A stretch of 64,000 nt of DNA. Origin: Deltaproteobacteria bacterium Ga0077550. Its GTDB lineage: Bacteria > Myxococcota_A > Polyangia > Nannocystales > Nannocystaceae. The stretch covers positions 50,089 through 114,088 of the forward strand of contig LNFB01000325.1 in NCBI GenBank assembly GCA_001464385.1, in the 5' to 3' direction. Positions 47,186 through 55,484 of the stretch are shown here, in pieces. The number at the start of each line of letters is the position of its first letter. Within the stretch, counting starts at the first letter, position 1. The notes beneath the pieces were generated by a model. The model saw only the letters and a program-made list of their open reading frames with translations. It ran no database searches and was not told where the DNA came from. The translations under genes were made by a program, and so were the position numbers.

Positions 47186-47584
47186 ATGGCCGTCGATCCG
47201 CTGCCGATCGTCCGCTGGCTCCACCTGATGGCCGCCGCGACGTGGACCGGCGGTCTCGTCACGCTGGCGGCGTTGGTCGTCGTGCTGCATCGCGCGGGCG
47301 CCGAGCGGGCGCTGCTGCAGGCCGCGGCGCGCGGCTTCGCGGCGGTGTCGTGGACCGCGATGGCGATCGCGATCCCGACCGGCCTGCTGCAGGTGTCGCT
47401 GATGGGCCTGCCGTGGAGCTACGGCCGCCTCCACCTCAAGCTCGCGATGGTCGTGCTCACGGTGCTCCTCGCCGGGGGCCACCAGCTCACCGCGCGGCGC
47501 AGCTCGCCGCGCGCCCGCGGGATGATCCAGGCCGCGATCCTGCTCGCGAGCCTCGGGGTGTTCGCCGCCGCGGTCGCGCTATGA
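47186..47584 (+). CDS. CopD-like/DUF2269-type integral membrane protein
   Basis: A 132-residue protein with four predicted transmembrane helices. The start WLHLMAAATWTGGLVTLAAL has the HxxxxxxWxGG pattern of the copper-resistance D/YkoK-like membrane domain, in which the His can bind heme or copper. A second His (RLHLKLAMVVLTVLLAGGHQ) fits the same fold. The function is probably in heme-linked or copper-linked membrane redox, but this is by family pattern only. It overlaps the convergent methyltransferase gene by six bases. Confidence 0.78.
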   Translation: MAVDPLPIVRWLHLMAAATWTGGLVTLAALVVVLHRAGAERALLQAAARGFAAVSWTAMAIAIPTGLLQVSLMGLPWSYGRLHLKLAMVVLTVLLAGGHQLTARRSSPRARGMIQAAILLASLGVFAAAVAL

Positions 47585-48268
47585 GCGGCCTTGGGCGTCC
47601 TCCTCGAGGAACCAGCCGCCGCCGCGGGTGCGCCCCTGTTGCCAGCATCGCAGCCGCCCGCCGTCGAAGTCGGCCGTGTGCAGCAGCTCGTACGAGTCCG
47701 GCACGCGCCCACCGTACCCGCGGTAGGTGACGAGCCGAACGCCGGGCGCGAGCGACGAGAGGGCGCGCTCGATGCGATCGATGTCCGCCTGGGCGCGGCT
47801 CGGCCCGACGTCCACCGTGTCGTCGAGTCGGGAGCCGCGGGGATAGAAGCCCTCGGAGAACGGGTTGTAGAGGTAGAGCGCGTCGTGCTCGTCGAGGCGC
47901 ACGGCGTCGAGATCTCCGACGACGAACGTCGCCTGCGCCGCGACACCGAGCGACCGCGCCAACGAGCGCGCGGCGTCGACGAGGTGGGCGCGCCGCTCGA
48001 TGCCCACGACGCGCAGCTCGCCGAGCGCCGCGGCGATCGTGGCGAACTTCCCCGCGCCCGCGCCGACGTCGAGCAGCCGGGTCGCGCCGTGGTCGGTGAG
48101 CCAGCCCGCCGCCGTCGTCGCGACCGCGACCGGCGTCCAGTACTCGGCCGAGCGCGCGCGGAGCTCCGGCGGCAGCAGGGCGTCGAGCTCGGCGTCGGTG
48201 ACGGGGCGACGCGCCCGCAGGGCCGCCGCGATCCGGCGCGCGTCGTCGTGGGGTCGATGCGGCGGCAA
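47579..48268 (-). CDS. SAM-dependent methyltransferase
   Basis: A 229-residue class I methyltransferase. Motif I is RLLDVGAGAGKFATIAAALG, followed by VVGIERRAHLVDAARSLARS (motif II with the acidic residue that binds the ribose) and ATFVVGDLDAVRL (motif III). The C-terminus reads YLYNPFSEGFYP and LVTYRGYGGRVP. The N-terminus resembles enzymes acting on small molecules. I choose TTG 48268 because GAGGAG lies eight bases upstream; a TTG at 48352 would add 28 unconserved residues. Substrate unknown. Six bases overlap the convergent CopD-like gene. Confidence 0.88.
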   Translation of the reverse strand: MPPHRPHDDARRIAAALRARRPVTDAELDALLPPELRARSAEYWTPVAVATTAAGWLTDHGATRLLDVGAGAGKFATIAAALGELRVVGIERRAHLVDAARSLARSLGVAAQATFVVGDLDAVRLDEHDALYLYNPFSEGFYPRGSRLDDTVDVGPSRAQADIDRIERALSSLAPGVRLVTYRGYGGRVPDSYELLHTADFDGGRLRCWQQGRTRGGGWFLEEDAQGRS

Positions 48269-48362
48269 GACTCGGCTCCTCGCGTGGGTGGCCGCGGCAG
48301 TGTCGTTCCGCGGCGCCCCGGGCCGCAAGACATCGCCGCAGGGATCGCGCAAGATCGCTGCG

Positions 48363-49364
48363 ATGCCCGACGGACCCCTGCGCGTGCTCGTCGTCGGAGC
48401 GACCGGCTACATCGGGTGCCACGTCGTGCGCGAGCTGGTCGGCCGCGGTCACCGCGTGGTCTGTCTCGTGCGGCGGCGCGCCGGGGTCGGCGGGCGGATG
48501 GACGAAGCGGCGAGCCAGGCGGCGCTCGCGGGCGCCGAGCTGCGCTTCGGCGACGTCACCGATCCGGCGTCACTGCGATCGATCGGCGGCGACGACGATC
48601 CGCTCGACGCGGTGGTCTCGTGCCTCGCGACGCGCACCGGCGGCGTGCGGGACGCGTGGCGCATCGAGCACCAGGCCAACCTCGACGTGCTCGACGTGGC
48701 CCGGCGCGGCGGCGCCCGGCACTTCGTGCTGCTGTCGGCGATCTGTGTGCAGCGCCCGCGGCTGGCCTTCCAGTTCGCCAAGCTCGCGTTCGAGGAGGCG
48801 TTGGTGGCCTCGGGCATCGACTACTCGATCGTGCGGCCGACGGCCTTCTTCAAGTCGCTGTCGGGGCAGGTGCAGGCGGTGCAGCGGGGCAAGCCGTTCG
48901 TCGTGTTCGGCGACGGAGAGCTCACCGCGTGCAAGCCGATCGCCGAGGCTGACCTCGCGCGCTTCGTCGCCGACTGCCTCGACGATCCGACGCGCCGCAA
49001 CGCGATCCTCCCGGTCGGGGGCCCGGGCGCGCCGGTCACCCCGCGCGCGCAGGGCGAGCTGTTGTTCGAGCTGTGCGGCCGCGCGCCGCGGTTCCGCCAC
49101 GTCCCGGTGCGCATGATGGACGCGATCATCGCGACCTTGGGCGCGCTGTCCCGCGTGATCCCACCGCTGCGCGACAAGGCCGAGTTCGCCCGCATCGGTC
49201 GCTACTACGCGACCGAGTCCATGCTCGTGTGGGACGCGGCGGCCGAGCGCTACGACGCCGAGGCGACCCCGTCGTTCGGCGATCGAACGCTGCGCGAGTT
49301 CTATGCCCGGGTGCTGCGCGACGGGCTCGTCGGGCAAGAGCTCGGCGACCACGCGATGTTCTGA
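48363..49364 (+). CDS. NAD(P)H-binding reductase resembling divinyl chlorophyllide 8-vinyl-reductase
   Basis: A 333-residue atypical SDR. The Rossmann start is VLVVGATGYIGCHVVRELVG. The central part has the run seen in plant and bacterial 8-vinyl reductases of the BciA type: CLATRTGGVRDAWRIEHQAN, RHFVLLSAICVQRPRLAFQF, and YSIVRPTAFFKSLSGQVQAV then FGDGELTACKPI. In phototrophs this enzyme reduces the 8-vinyl group of a chlorophyll precursor. No other pigment gene is here, so a different, probably isoprenoid or porphyrin-like substrate is likely. It stands alone, divergent from the methyltransferase. Confidence 0.85.
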   Translation: MPDGPLRVLVVGATGYIGCHVVRELVGRGHRVVCLVRRRAGVGGRMDEAASQAALAGAELRFGDVTDPASLRSIGGDDDPLDAVVSCLATRTGGVRDAWRIEHQANLDVLDVARRGGARHFVLLSAICVQRPRLAFQFAKLAFEEALVASGIDYSIVRPTAFFKSLSGQVQAVQRGKPFVVFGDGELTACKPIAEADLARFVADCLDDPTRRNAILPVGGPGAPVTPRAQGELLFELCGRAPRFRHVPVRMMDAIIATLGALSRVIPPLRDKAEFARIGRYYATESMLVWDAAAERYDAEATPSFGDRTLREFYARVLRDGLVGQELGDHAMF

Positions 49365-49395
49365 CGCCTGTCGCTGGCACAGGCCTGGCCGGCGG

Positions 49396-49407
49396 TGGCA
49401 CGTGCCA
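49396..49407. promoter_or_regulatory. Perfect 12-base palindrome
   Basis: TGGCACGTGCCA lies in the 183-base region between the reductase and EEP genes, 140 bases before ATG 49548. It could be an operator; no other evidence. Confidence 0.3.
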
Positions 49408-49533
49408 TCGCCGCGCGTGATGACAGCCATCATCCCTATCGCCTTCTCGGCGAGATCGCGGGTGCTAGGTTGGGGATGGAGGCGGTTGCGGGCCGGATTC
49501 GGTGGTGGTCACCGAGGCGCCGCGACGGCCGAG

Positions 49534-49539
49534 GATATG
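49534..49539 (+). promoter_or_regulatory. -10-like box GATATG, leaderless arrangement
   Basis: GATATG ends eight bases before ATG 49548 and supports that start over in-frame codons further upstream. Confidence 0.3.
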
Positions 49540-49547
49540 GATTCGTC

Positions 49548-51770
49548 ATGGGAATCATCGCGCTTCGAAATGTGGATCGTCGGCTGTCTCTGGGGCTCTT
49601 CGTCGCGGCCTGCGCCGCCTGGCCGGCGCAGGCGGACGCCGGCGAGGCCTTGGCCACCCGCGGGTTCGAGGTGCTCACGTACAACGTGCAGTTCCGGCCG
49701 CTCATCACCGACTTCGACCTCTGCTGGGATCCCGACGCGCAGGAGAACGACTTCATCTGCAGCGAGTCGGACGCCGGCGGCAACGCCGAGATCTACGGCA
49801 TGGACGACGAGGCGCGCGTGAAGGAGATCTCGGCGCGCATCGTCGATGCCGACCCCGCCGTGGTGGTGCTGCAGGAGGTGTGGCGCGACGTGGCGTTCGA
49901 CGCGTTCCTCGGCCAACTCGGCGAGGCGTATCCGTACTACTCCGAGACCCCGGATTCGTATCTGTTCGACGGTGATCCCAACGGCAGCGGGATGATGGTG
50001 TTCTCCCGCTACGCCATGATGCCACTGGGCCCGCTGCCCGATGGCGTCCTGTGCTGGCAGGAGGGGCCGGGCGGCTGCGAGATCGCGTCGCTCGAGTTCG
50101 CCGACCAGAGCCTCTTCTACGAGAAGGTGACCCGCAAGAGCCTGTCGTACGTGATGCTGGACAACCCCGACACCGGGCGCCCGCTGCACGTGTTCTTCAC
50201 CCACCTGCAATCGACCGGCGCCGAGGCCGACATCCGCAAGTCCCAGGTGGGCGAGTCGATCGAGTTCATCACGTCGATGACCGGCGACGGCGACGACGTG
50301 ATGGTGCTCGGCGATCTCAACATCCGCGCGCCGCTGGCGATCCCCGCGGACGGCGCGGGCGAGCTGGCGAACGGGCAGGTGGCGCAGGAGTACCGCGATC
50401 GCATCGTCGAGGACTTCGGCGGCATCGGCCTGAACGACGCGTGGGCGCGGCAGTCGCCCGAGGATCCGGGCTTCACCTCCGATCCCACGGACAACACCTC
50501 GATGCGCGGCGGCCCGCGGCTGCGCCAGCGCATCGACTACGCGCTCGTGTCCCCGGGCGGCGGCAAGGACCGCGGGCTGTGTCCGATGCACGCGGTGGTC
50601 GAGCGCGACCGCTTCCGTGCCGACGTGAGCGACGGTGAGTTCGAGGTGCTCCGCGACCTCTCCGATCACTTCGCCGTGAGCCTGCGCGTCGGCGTCGAGG
50701 CCGATCGCTGCAGCCCGTCGTCCGCACCGTCGCTGGGCACGGAGCCGGCCGAGACCGCCGGCGCGATCCCGGCGGCGGGCAACGTCGAGTGGTTCCGGTT
50801 CGACACCGGCGGCACGTACTCGATGGGCGCGGTGCCGGAGGTCGGGGGATCGCCGACGCTGCGGATCACCGCCTACGCCGCGACCGATCTGTCGACGCCG
50901 CTGGTCCCCATCGAGGACGCGGGGGACGGCGGGGCCAAGCGCCCGCTGGTGTTCGACGCCACGGGGCCGTTCTACGTCCGCGTCGAGTCCAGCGACCCGC
51001 TGTGGCTCGGGGCGTACACGCTCCACAGCCGCGCCCACCGCGGTGCGTCGTTCGACGACGCGATCGTGCTCGGGCCGTTCGAGCCGCTGACCTCGCTCGA
51101 GATGACCCCACAGTCGTCCGATCCGCTCGATCGGGTGCACGTGCGGCTGCACCAGCGCGCGCTGGACACCGGCCGCCCGCAGCGGCTGTCGTTCATCAAG
51201 CTCGTCGACGCACCCGGTATGGTGCGGACCTCGGTGTTCGACGCCGATCGCCAGCCGATCGCCGGTCTGCAGGACCTCGGCGATCTCGCGGTGACGGTCG
51301 ATCCGGCGGATTCGCCGATCTCCGGCGAGGCGCAGGATCTCTTCTATACGATCGATCGCGAGGCCTGCATCGGCGCCGGGTGCGAGGACCTGCCGTTCGT
51401 CACCTGGTGGGACACCGACTACCGGCAGATCGACTTCGAGGAGCTGGTCGTGCTCGACCAGGCCACGCTGCCGCTGCTCGGTGACGACCGCGTGACCGTG
51501 ATGATGACGGTCGACGGCGGGGACGAGCTCGAGATCTTCCACGGCAAGCTCGACCGATTCGCGGCGACCAACATCAACGCTCGCCGCCCGGTGGGCTTCG
51601 TCGAGTCGGTGAACCTCCGCGTCTACGAGGGGGATCCGCTCTTCGACGACGACTTCTCCGGCGGCGCGCTGGGGTTCGAGGACTCCCTGCTCGGCGAGCG
51701 GCAGACCGAGGACTTCTGGAGCACGACGCCGGAGGCCCACTATCAGCTGACGTGGCACACCAGCCGCTAG
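49548..51770 (+). CDS. Secreted endonuclease/exonuclease/phosphatase-family protein (sphingomyelinase-like)
   Basis: A 740-residue exported protein. Signal peptide LSLGLFVAACAAWPAQADA, then an EEP catalytic domain to about residue 385. Hallmarks are LTYNVQF at the start, VVLQEVW (metal-binding Glu), FFTHLQS, VLGDLNIRA (catalytic Asp/Asn) and LSDHFAVSL (final Asp-His). The order matches bacterial neutral sphingomyelinases and phospholipase-C-like relatives. The remaining ~355 residues are beta-rich domains, perhaps for membrane or glycan binding. It probably attacks phosphodiesters outside the cell, useful to a predator; substrate unproven. A TATGGA/GATATG box eight bases upstream supports ATG 49548. 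Confidence 0.87.
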   Translation: MGIIALRNVDRRLSLGLFVAACAAWPAQADAGEALATRGFEVLTYNVQFRPLITDFDLCWDPDAQENDFICSESDAGGNAEIYGMDDEARVKEISARIVDADPAVVVLQEVWRDVAFDAFLGQLGEAYPYYSETPDSYLFDGDPNGSGMMVFSRYAMMPLGPLPDGVLCWQEGPGGCEIASLEFADQSLFYEKVTRKSLSYVMLDNPDTGRPLHVFFTHLQSTGAEADIRKSQVGESIEFITSMTGDGDDVMVLGDLNIRAPLAIPADGAGELANGQVAQEYRDRIVEDFGGIGLNDAWARQSPEDPGFTSDPTDNTSMRGGPRLRQRIDYALVSPGGGKDRGLCPMHAVVERDRFRADVSDGEFEVLRDLSDHFAVSLRVGVEADRCSPSSAPSLGTEPAETAGAIPAAGNVEWFRFDTGGTYSMGAVPEVGGSPTLRITAYAATDLSTPLVPIEDAGDGGAKRPLVFDATGPFYVRVESSDPLWLGAYTLHSRAHRGASFDDAIVLGPFEPLTSLEMTPQSSDPLDRVHVRLHQRALDTGRPQRLSFIKLVDAPGMVRTSVFDADRQPIAGLQDLGDLAVTVDPADSPISGEAQDLFYTIDREACIGAGCEDLPFVTWWDTDYRQIDFEELVVLDQATLPLLGDDRVTVMMTVDGGDELEIFHGKLDRFAATNINARRPVGFVESVNLRVYEGDPLFDDDFSGGALGFEDSLLGERQTEDFWSTTPEAHYQLTWHTSR

Positions 51771-51792
51771 CGCGCGGCAGGGCGGGCCGGCG

Positions 51793-52146
51793 TCACCGCG
51801 GGAGATTGACCTCTTGTTCGCGCTGCCAGGTGCCGTCACGGCACCACAGCGCGGAGCTGTGGCCGCCCGGCTCGCCCCACGACTCGACGCACCAGCCGTC
51901 GCCGGATCGGCACGCGTCACCGACCTTCGGCATCGGCGTGCAGCGGCCGGCGTCGGTGCGCTGCATCGCGGCCGGCGGCGTCGCTTCGGGCGGCGTTGCT
52001 TCGGGCGGCGTTGCTTCGGGCGGCGTCGCAGCGGGAGGGGCCGCGGAGGCGGGGCTCGTCGCGGGATCGGGGCCGTTGCGCGTGCACCCGCCGCCGAAGA
52101 GCAACCCGATCCCGATCCCGATCCCGATCCATCCCAGCGCGCGCAT
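51793..52146 (-). CDS. Small lipoprotein with TPPEA repeats
   Basis: A 117-residue lipoprotein. The signal is IGIGIGIGLLFGGGC, an unusual alternating Ile-Gly stretch, with lipidated Cys near residue 21. A TPPEA repeat (three copies) forms a stiff linker, followed by a ~50-residue domain with three Cys pairs (GRCTPMPKVGDACRSGDGWC, then ALWCRDGTW). The disulfide-rich end resembles short modules on other lipoproteins here. TACACT lies six bases before ATG 52146. It diverges from the CrtC/AttH-like gene across only 40 bases. Function unknown. Confidence 0.78.
   Translation of the reverse strand: MRALGWIGIGIGIGLLFGGGCTRNGPDPATSPASAAPPAATPPEATPPEATPPEATPPAAMQRTDAGRCTPMPKVGDACRSGDGWCVESWGEPGGHSSALWCRDGTWQREQEVNLPR
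51983..52027. repeat. Three near-perfect 15-bp tandem repeats
   Basis: The unit gcttcgggcggcgtt occurs three times (last base differs in copy three) and encodes the TPPEA repeat on the minus strand. Confidence 0.9.
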
Positions 52147-52186
52147 CCGTGCAGTGTACCCGCGACATGCGGCGGGGTACGATGTG

Positions 52187-53452
52187 ATGATGCCGATCCG
52201 CGCGATCTCCCCGCTGCTGCCGGAGTTCCGCCACGCCCAGACGCCCGCCAACCCCGGGCCAGCCCCCGCGTACTACGAGTGGTGGTACTTCGAGGTCGAG
52301 TTCAACGACGACTCGGGCCGGCCGTTCCGCGCCATCACGAGCTTCCACTACCCGCACGCCCTCGACGCGCGGCGGGTCCTCGCCCACGAACACTACGAGG
52401 ACTACGCGGCGCGCTACACCACGCACCCCGGGCACTACGCGGGCATCGCCAGCTATGTCGTCGACGTGGAGAAGACCGAGAACGTCGCGCTGCTCATCTC
52501 GCGCTTCCGCGTGCAGGACATCGGCACCCGCGTGACGGTCTCGCGGCCGGGCGATCCCAAGGTCGCGCTGCGCTTCGGCAACTCGTCGTTCCTCGAGAAC
52601 GACGACGGGACGTTCACGCTGACGGTGCGGCAGCGGGGCAAGCACCCGGTGTCGCTGACGCGCACGCGCGACCTCGACCTCGAGCTGACCGCCCGCTTCA
52701 CCCAGAACACGCCGGGCTTCCAGCCGCCCGACGCGGTGCTGCTCGACCAGAGCGGGGTGCAGCACCACTGGGCGTGCGTGATGCCGAACCCGGTGGTCCG
52801 CGTCGACGGCGTGCGGGTGCTGCGGCGTCGCCTGAACGGGAGCTGGAGCAGCCTCTGCAAGGCGAGCGCGGGCGTGGGGACGATCGGCGGCTACCACGAT
52901 CACCAGTGGGGCGGCGACGTGTTCTGGGCGCAGGTCGGGCGCTGGAGCTGGGGTCGGGTGCCGCTGTCACGGCAGAGCGCGTCGCGGAAGATCCTCTACT
53001 TCGACATCGATGGCATCGGCGGCGGCGGGTATCCCGTGTCGCATCCCGATCCCATCCTGGTCGAGATCCCGAGCGGTGCGACGGCCCCGCGCGCGCTCGA
53101 CGAGGCTGCTGGGCTCGCCCCGTTCAGCCTCATCGGCCCGGTCGACAGCATGAACTTCGGCGACGGCTGCAAGTTCGGGATCCAGGGGCAGGACGTGCCC
53201 TACCACCGCACCGCGAAGATCCAGGGCAGGGACGGCGCCGGCGTCCTGCACCAGCTCACGATCACGCACGAGCGCAAGCACAACGTCGACACGTGGCCGT
53301 TCTACCTGCGCTTCGCGCCGCCGGTGAAGGTCGCGGGGTTGACGGCGAAGGTGGCGACGATCAGCGAGATCATGCAGGCGACGCGGCTGCGGCTGCCCAA
53401 GACCCACAAGGTGCTGGCGCGCTCGGAGCTGATCACGGTGACCGAGAGCTGA
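52187..53452 (+). CDS. CrtC/AttH-like lipocalin-fold protein
   Basis: A 421-residue soluble protein with the two-domain fold shared by carotenoid 1,2-hydratase CrtC and AttH. The N-terminal landmark YYEWWYFEVEFND is the family's EWWYF motif, and GGYHDHQWGGDVFWAQ matches the conserved YHDHNWG stretch near the domain junction. Carotenoid hydratases act on acyclic carotenes; AttH-type members have unknown roles, and no carotenoid gene is adjacent. No signal peptide is seen from ATG 52187 (ATG 52190 is the next). It diverges from a small lipoprotein gene. Confidence is high for the fold, low for the reaction. Confidence 0.85.
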   Translation: MMPIRAISPLLPEFRHAQTPANPGPAPAYYEWWYFEVEFNDDSGRPFRAITSFHYPHALDARRVLAHEHYEDYAARYTTHPGHYAGIASYVVDVEKTENVALLISRFRVQDIGTRVTVSRPGDPKVALRFGNSSFLENDDGTFTLTVRQRGKHPVSLTRTRDLDLELTARFTQNTPGFQPPDAVLLDQSGVQHHWACVMPNPVVRVDGVRVLRRRLNGSWSSLCKASAGVGTIGGYHDHQWGGDVFWAQVGRWSWGRVPLSRQSASRKILYFDIDGIGGGGYPVSHPDPILVEIPSGATAPRALDEAAGLAPFSLIGPVDSMNFGDGCKFGIQGQDVPYHRTAKIQGRDGAGVLHQLTITHERKHNVDTWPFYLRFAPPVKVAGLTAKVATISEIMQATRLRLPKTHKVLARSELITVTES

Positions 53453-53502
53453 AGCCGCGGCCCGGGCGCGGGCGCGGTGGCTCCGCCCGATCGCGCCGAA
53501 GA

Positions 53503-53513
53503 CTTGCACGATC
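53503..53513 (+). promoter_or_regulatory. Shared box cttgcacgatc upstream of first AraC gene
   Basis: This 11-base sequence recurs exactly at 55409-55419 in the divergent AraC/SDR promoter. If it is an operator here, the true AraC start is downstream of it. Confidence 0.35.
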
Positions 53514-53521
53514 CCACCACC

Positions 53522-54484
53522 GTGGACGCGCGTGGCACATCTCGGCTTGCGCCCGGCGTGTCCACGCCCTTCACTGACGCCGTGGATCCACTGCGTGCGC
53601 TGAGCCGGTCGATCGCCCACCACGTGGCGCTGGACCATCGCCGGACCTGGGACGATCGGGCGCTCGGCCTGACGCTCGGCTCCTCCAGTCACGTCCAGCA
53701 GATGCGGCGCGACGTCTACGAGCCGGTCTTCGCCCTGGTCGTCCAGGGGGAGAAGCAGATCGCGCTCGGCGACCAGGAATTCACCTGCCGCGCGGGGACG
53801 TTCATGATCGTGTCGGTCGACCTCCCGATCGCGTTCCGGGTCTCGCGCGCGACGGCGGAGCAGCCGTACATGGCGCTCGCGATGACGCTGGAGCCCGCCG
53901 CCATCGCGACGCTCCTGTTGAAGTCGGGCAGCGGCGACGATCGGGCCGTCCCGGCTGGGTCGGTGGGGATGGGCATGAGCGACGCGCCGGCCGAGCTCCT
54001 CGATGCGGTCGTGCGGCTCATCCGACTGCTCGATCGTCCGCAGGACGTGGCGGTGCTCGGTCCCTTGATCAAGAAGGAGATCCTGTGGCGCCTGCTGTGC
54101 GGCGAGCAGGGTGGGCAGCTCCGGCAGATCGGGGTCGCGAGCAGCCGCCTCGCGCGGATCGGCCGCACGATGCGATGGATGCGGGAGCACTACCGCGAGG
54201 CCGTCGCGATCGACGACCTCGCGCACCGCAGCGCGATGAGCGTCACGTCGTTCCACCGCAACTTCCGCGAGGTGGCACGGATGACGCCGCTGCAGTACCT
54301 CAAGCAGATCCGATTGCAGGAGGCGCGCACGCGGCTGCTCGCGAGCGCCGACGACGTCGCGGCCGTGGGATATGCCGTCGGATACGAGAGCCCGTCGCAG
54401 TTCAGTCGCGAGTACAAGCGGGTGTACGGCGCACCGCCGGGCCGTGACGCCCGGCTGCTGCGCGCCGCTCATGTGTCGAAGTAG
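53522..54484 (+). CDS. AraC-family transcriptional regulator (AraC_N type)
   Basis: A 320-residue regulator. The N-terminal domain (to about 200) is the AraC_N type found beside oxidoreductase genes: VYEPVFALVVQGEKQIALGD, then AGTFMIVSVDLPIAFRVSRA. The C-terminal half has both HTH motifs (IDDLAHRSAMSVTSFHRNFR and VAAVGYAVGYESPSQFSREY). GTG starts at 53477, 53522 and 53582 are all in frame; 53522 is a compromise that leaves the cttgcacgatc box outside the gene. It is convergent with the SDR gene (16-base overlap), its probable target. Confidence 0.9.
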   Translation: MDARGTSRLAPGVSTPFTDAVDPLRALSRSIAHHVALDHRRTWDDRALGLTLGSSSHVQQMRRDVYEPVFALVVQGEKQIALGDQEFTCRAGTFMIVSVDLPIAFRVSRATAEQPYMALAMTLEPAAIATLLLKSGSGDDRAVPAGSVGMGMSDAPAELLDAVVRLIRLLDRPQDVAVLGPLIKKEILWRLLCGEQGGQLRQIGVASSRLARIGRTMRWMREHYREAVAIDDLAHRSAMSVTSFHRNFREVARMTPLQYLKQIRLQEARTRLLASADDVAAVGYAVGYESPSQFSREYKRVYGAPPGRDARLLRAAHVSK

Positions 54485-55353
54485 CGCCCCTGCTCGAGGT
54501 CCAGCAGGAGCCCGGGTTGGGTCGGCCGCCAGCCCAGGCGCGCCTGGGTCAGCGCGCTCGAGGCCGGGCCGTCCATCGCGAGCACGCGCCCGATGAAGCC
54601 CAGGTTCTCCGCCGCCGCCTCCGCGGTCGTCGAGACGACCGGGACGCCGAGCCGATGGCCGATGCGCTCGGCGATCGCCCGCACCGGGATGCCCTCGTCG
54701 GCGACGCCATGGAACCTCGCGGTCGCCGTGCCCTGCTCGAGCGCGAGCCGGAACAGCCGCGCCGCGTCGAGTCGATGCACCGCCGGCCAGCGGTTCGTCC
54801 CGTCGCCGATGACGGTGGCGACGCCAAGCTCGCGGGCGCGCGCGATGAGCATCGGTACGAAGCCATGGTCGCCGTCGCCGTGGACCGAGGGCGGCAGGCG
54901 GACGACCATCGCCCGCACGCCGAGCGCCGCGGCGGCGACCGCGGCGGACTCCGAGCGGCGCGGGGAGCTGCTGGCCGCCGCGTCGTCCTCGGTTCCGGCG
55001 CGGCCAGGCGGCAGACCGAGCGTGCCGGAGGTGACGACGAGCGGCTTGTTCGAGCCCGCGAGCGTCTGCGCCATGGCCTCGATCGCGATCGCGTCGAGCT
55101 CCGCGCTCGCCGCATACCGCGAGAAGTCGTGGACGAACGCGGTGTGGATCACGCCGTCGGCCGCTGCCGCGCCGCGCTGGAGACTCGCGAGATCCTCGAG
55201 CGATCCCCGGTGCACGGCGGCTCCCGCAGCCGCGAGCGACGCCGCGCCGGCCTCCGAGCGGGCGAGGCCGAGCACCTGGTGACCTGCCTCGAGGAGGTCG
55301 TGGACGATTGCCGATCCGATGAATCCGGTCGCGCCGGTGACGAAGACTCGCAT
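54469..55353 (-). CDS. NAD-dependent epimerase/dehydratase-like SDR
   Basis: A 294-residue extended SDR. Cofactor motif VFVTGATGFIGSAIVHDLLE, then a conserved LGLARSEAGAASL patch typical of the atypical-SDR branch that pairs with AraC_N regulators, DGVIHTAFVHDFS and a Pro-rich catalytic region (GTLGLPPGRAGTEDD). The classical YxxxK catalytic pair is not obvious, so it may be an NAD(P)-binding protein of the family with altered chemistry. It is divergent from the second AraC gene and convergent with the first. The shared operator dyad in the 131-base gap suggests control by one of them. Confidence 0.88.
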   Translation of the reverse strand: MRVFVTGATGFIGSAIVHDLLEAGHQVLGLARSEAGAASLAAAGAAVHRGSLEDLASLQRGAAAADGVIHTAFVHDFSRYAASAELDAIAIEAMAQTLAGSNKPLVVTSGTLGLPPGRAGTEDDAAASSSPRRSESAAVAAAALGVRAMVVRLPPSVHGDGDHGFVPMLIARARELGVATVIGDGTNRWPAVHRLDAARLFRLALEQGTATARFHGVADEGIPVRAIAERIGHRLGVPVVSTTAEAAAENLGFIGRVLAMDGPASSALTQARLGWRPTQPGLLLDLEQGRYFDT

Positions 55354-55433
55354 GGGTCGGAGGCTACTCGGGCGGGGTGGAATCGCCGTAGGTCGGAAGT
55401 GCCGAGTTCTTGCACGATCGTGCCGATGCAGCA

Positions 55434-55452
55434 GATGCAATTCTGTTGCATC
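55434..55452. promoter_or_regulatory. Operator-like inverted repeat GATGCAA-N5-TTGCATC
   Basis: A perfect seven-base inverted repeat with spacer TTCTG between the divergent SDR and AraC genes. A further GATGCA half-site lies nine bases to the left (55425-55430), and the perfect palindrome GCACGATCGTGC at 55412-55423 lies beyond that. The right arm overlaps a TTGCAT -35-like hexamer. Confidence 0.5.
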
Positions 55453-55476
55453 ATGCGCGGTCGGTCGGGATATTCT
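55446..55476 (+). promoter_or_regulatory. Putative promoter of second AraC gene
   Basis: TTGCAT (55446-55451), a 19-base gap and TATTCT (55471-55476), which ends eight bases before ATG 55485. The -35 lies inside the operator dyad, so a bound regulator would compete with polymerase. Confidence 0.4.
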
Positions 55477-55484
55477 GTCTGGCG

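Noticed and set aside
45219..47482. Very long minus-strand frame (over 1000 codons) reading into tatC from the adenosine deaminase region
   Set aside because: Only the TatC part (to 45217) is conserved; upstream it is antisense to the deaminase and CopD-like genes.
49395..49547. N-terminal extension of the EEP protein from an upstream in-frame start at 49395
   Set aside because: It would put ~50 unlike residues before a good signal peptide, and a -10-like box lies just before ATG 49548.
53533..53550. Sigma54-type promoter (TGGCAC ... TTGC) near the first AraC gene
   Set aside because: The GG-to-GC spacing is about three bases too long and sigma54 promoters do not tolerate that.
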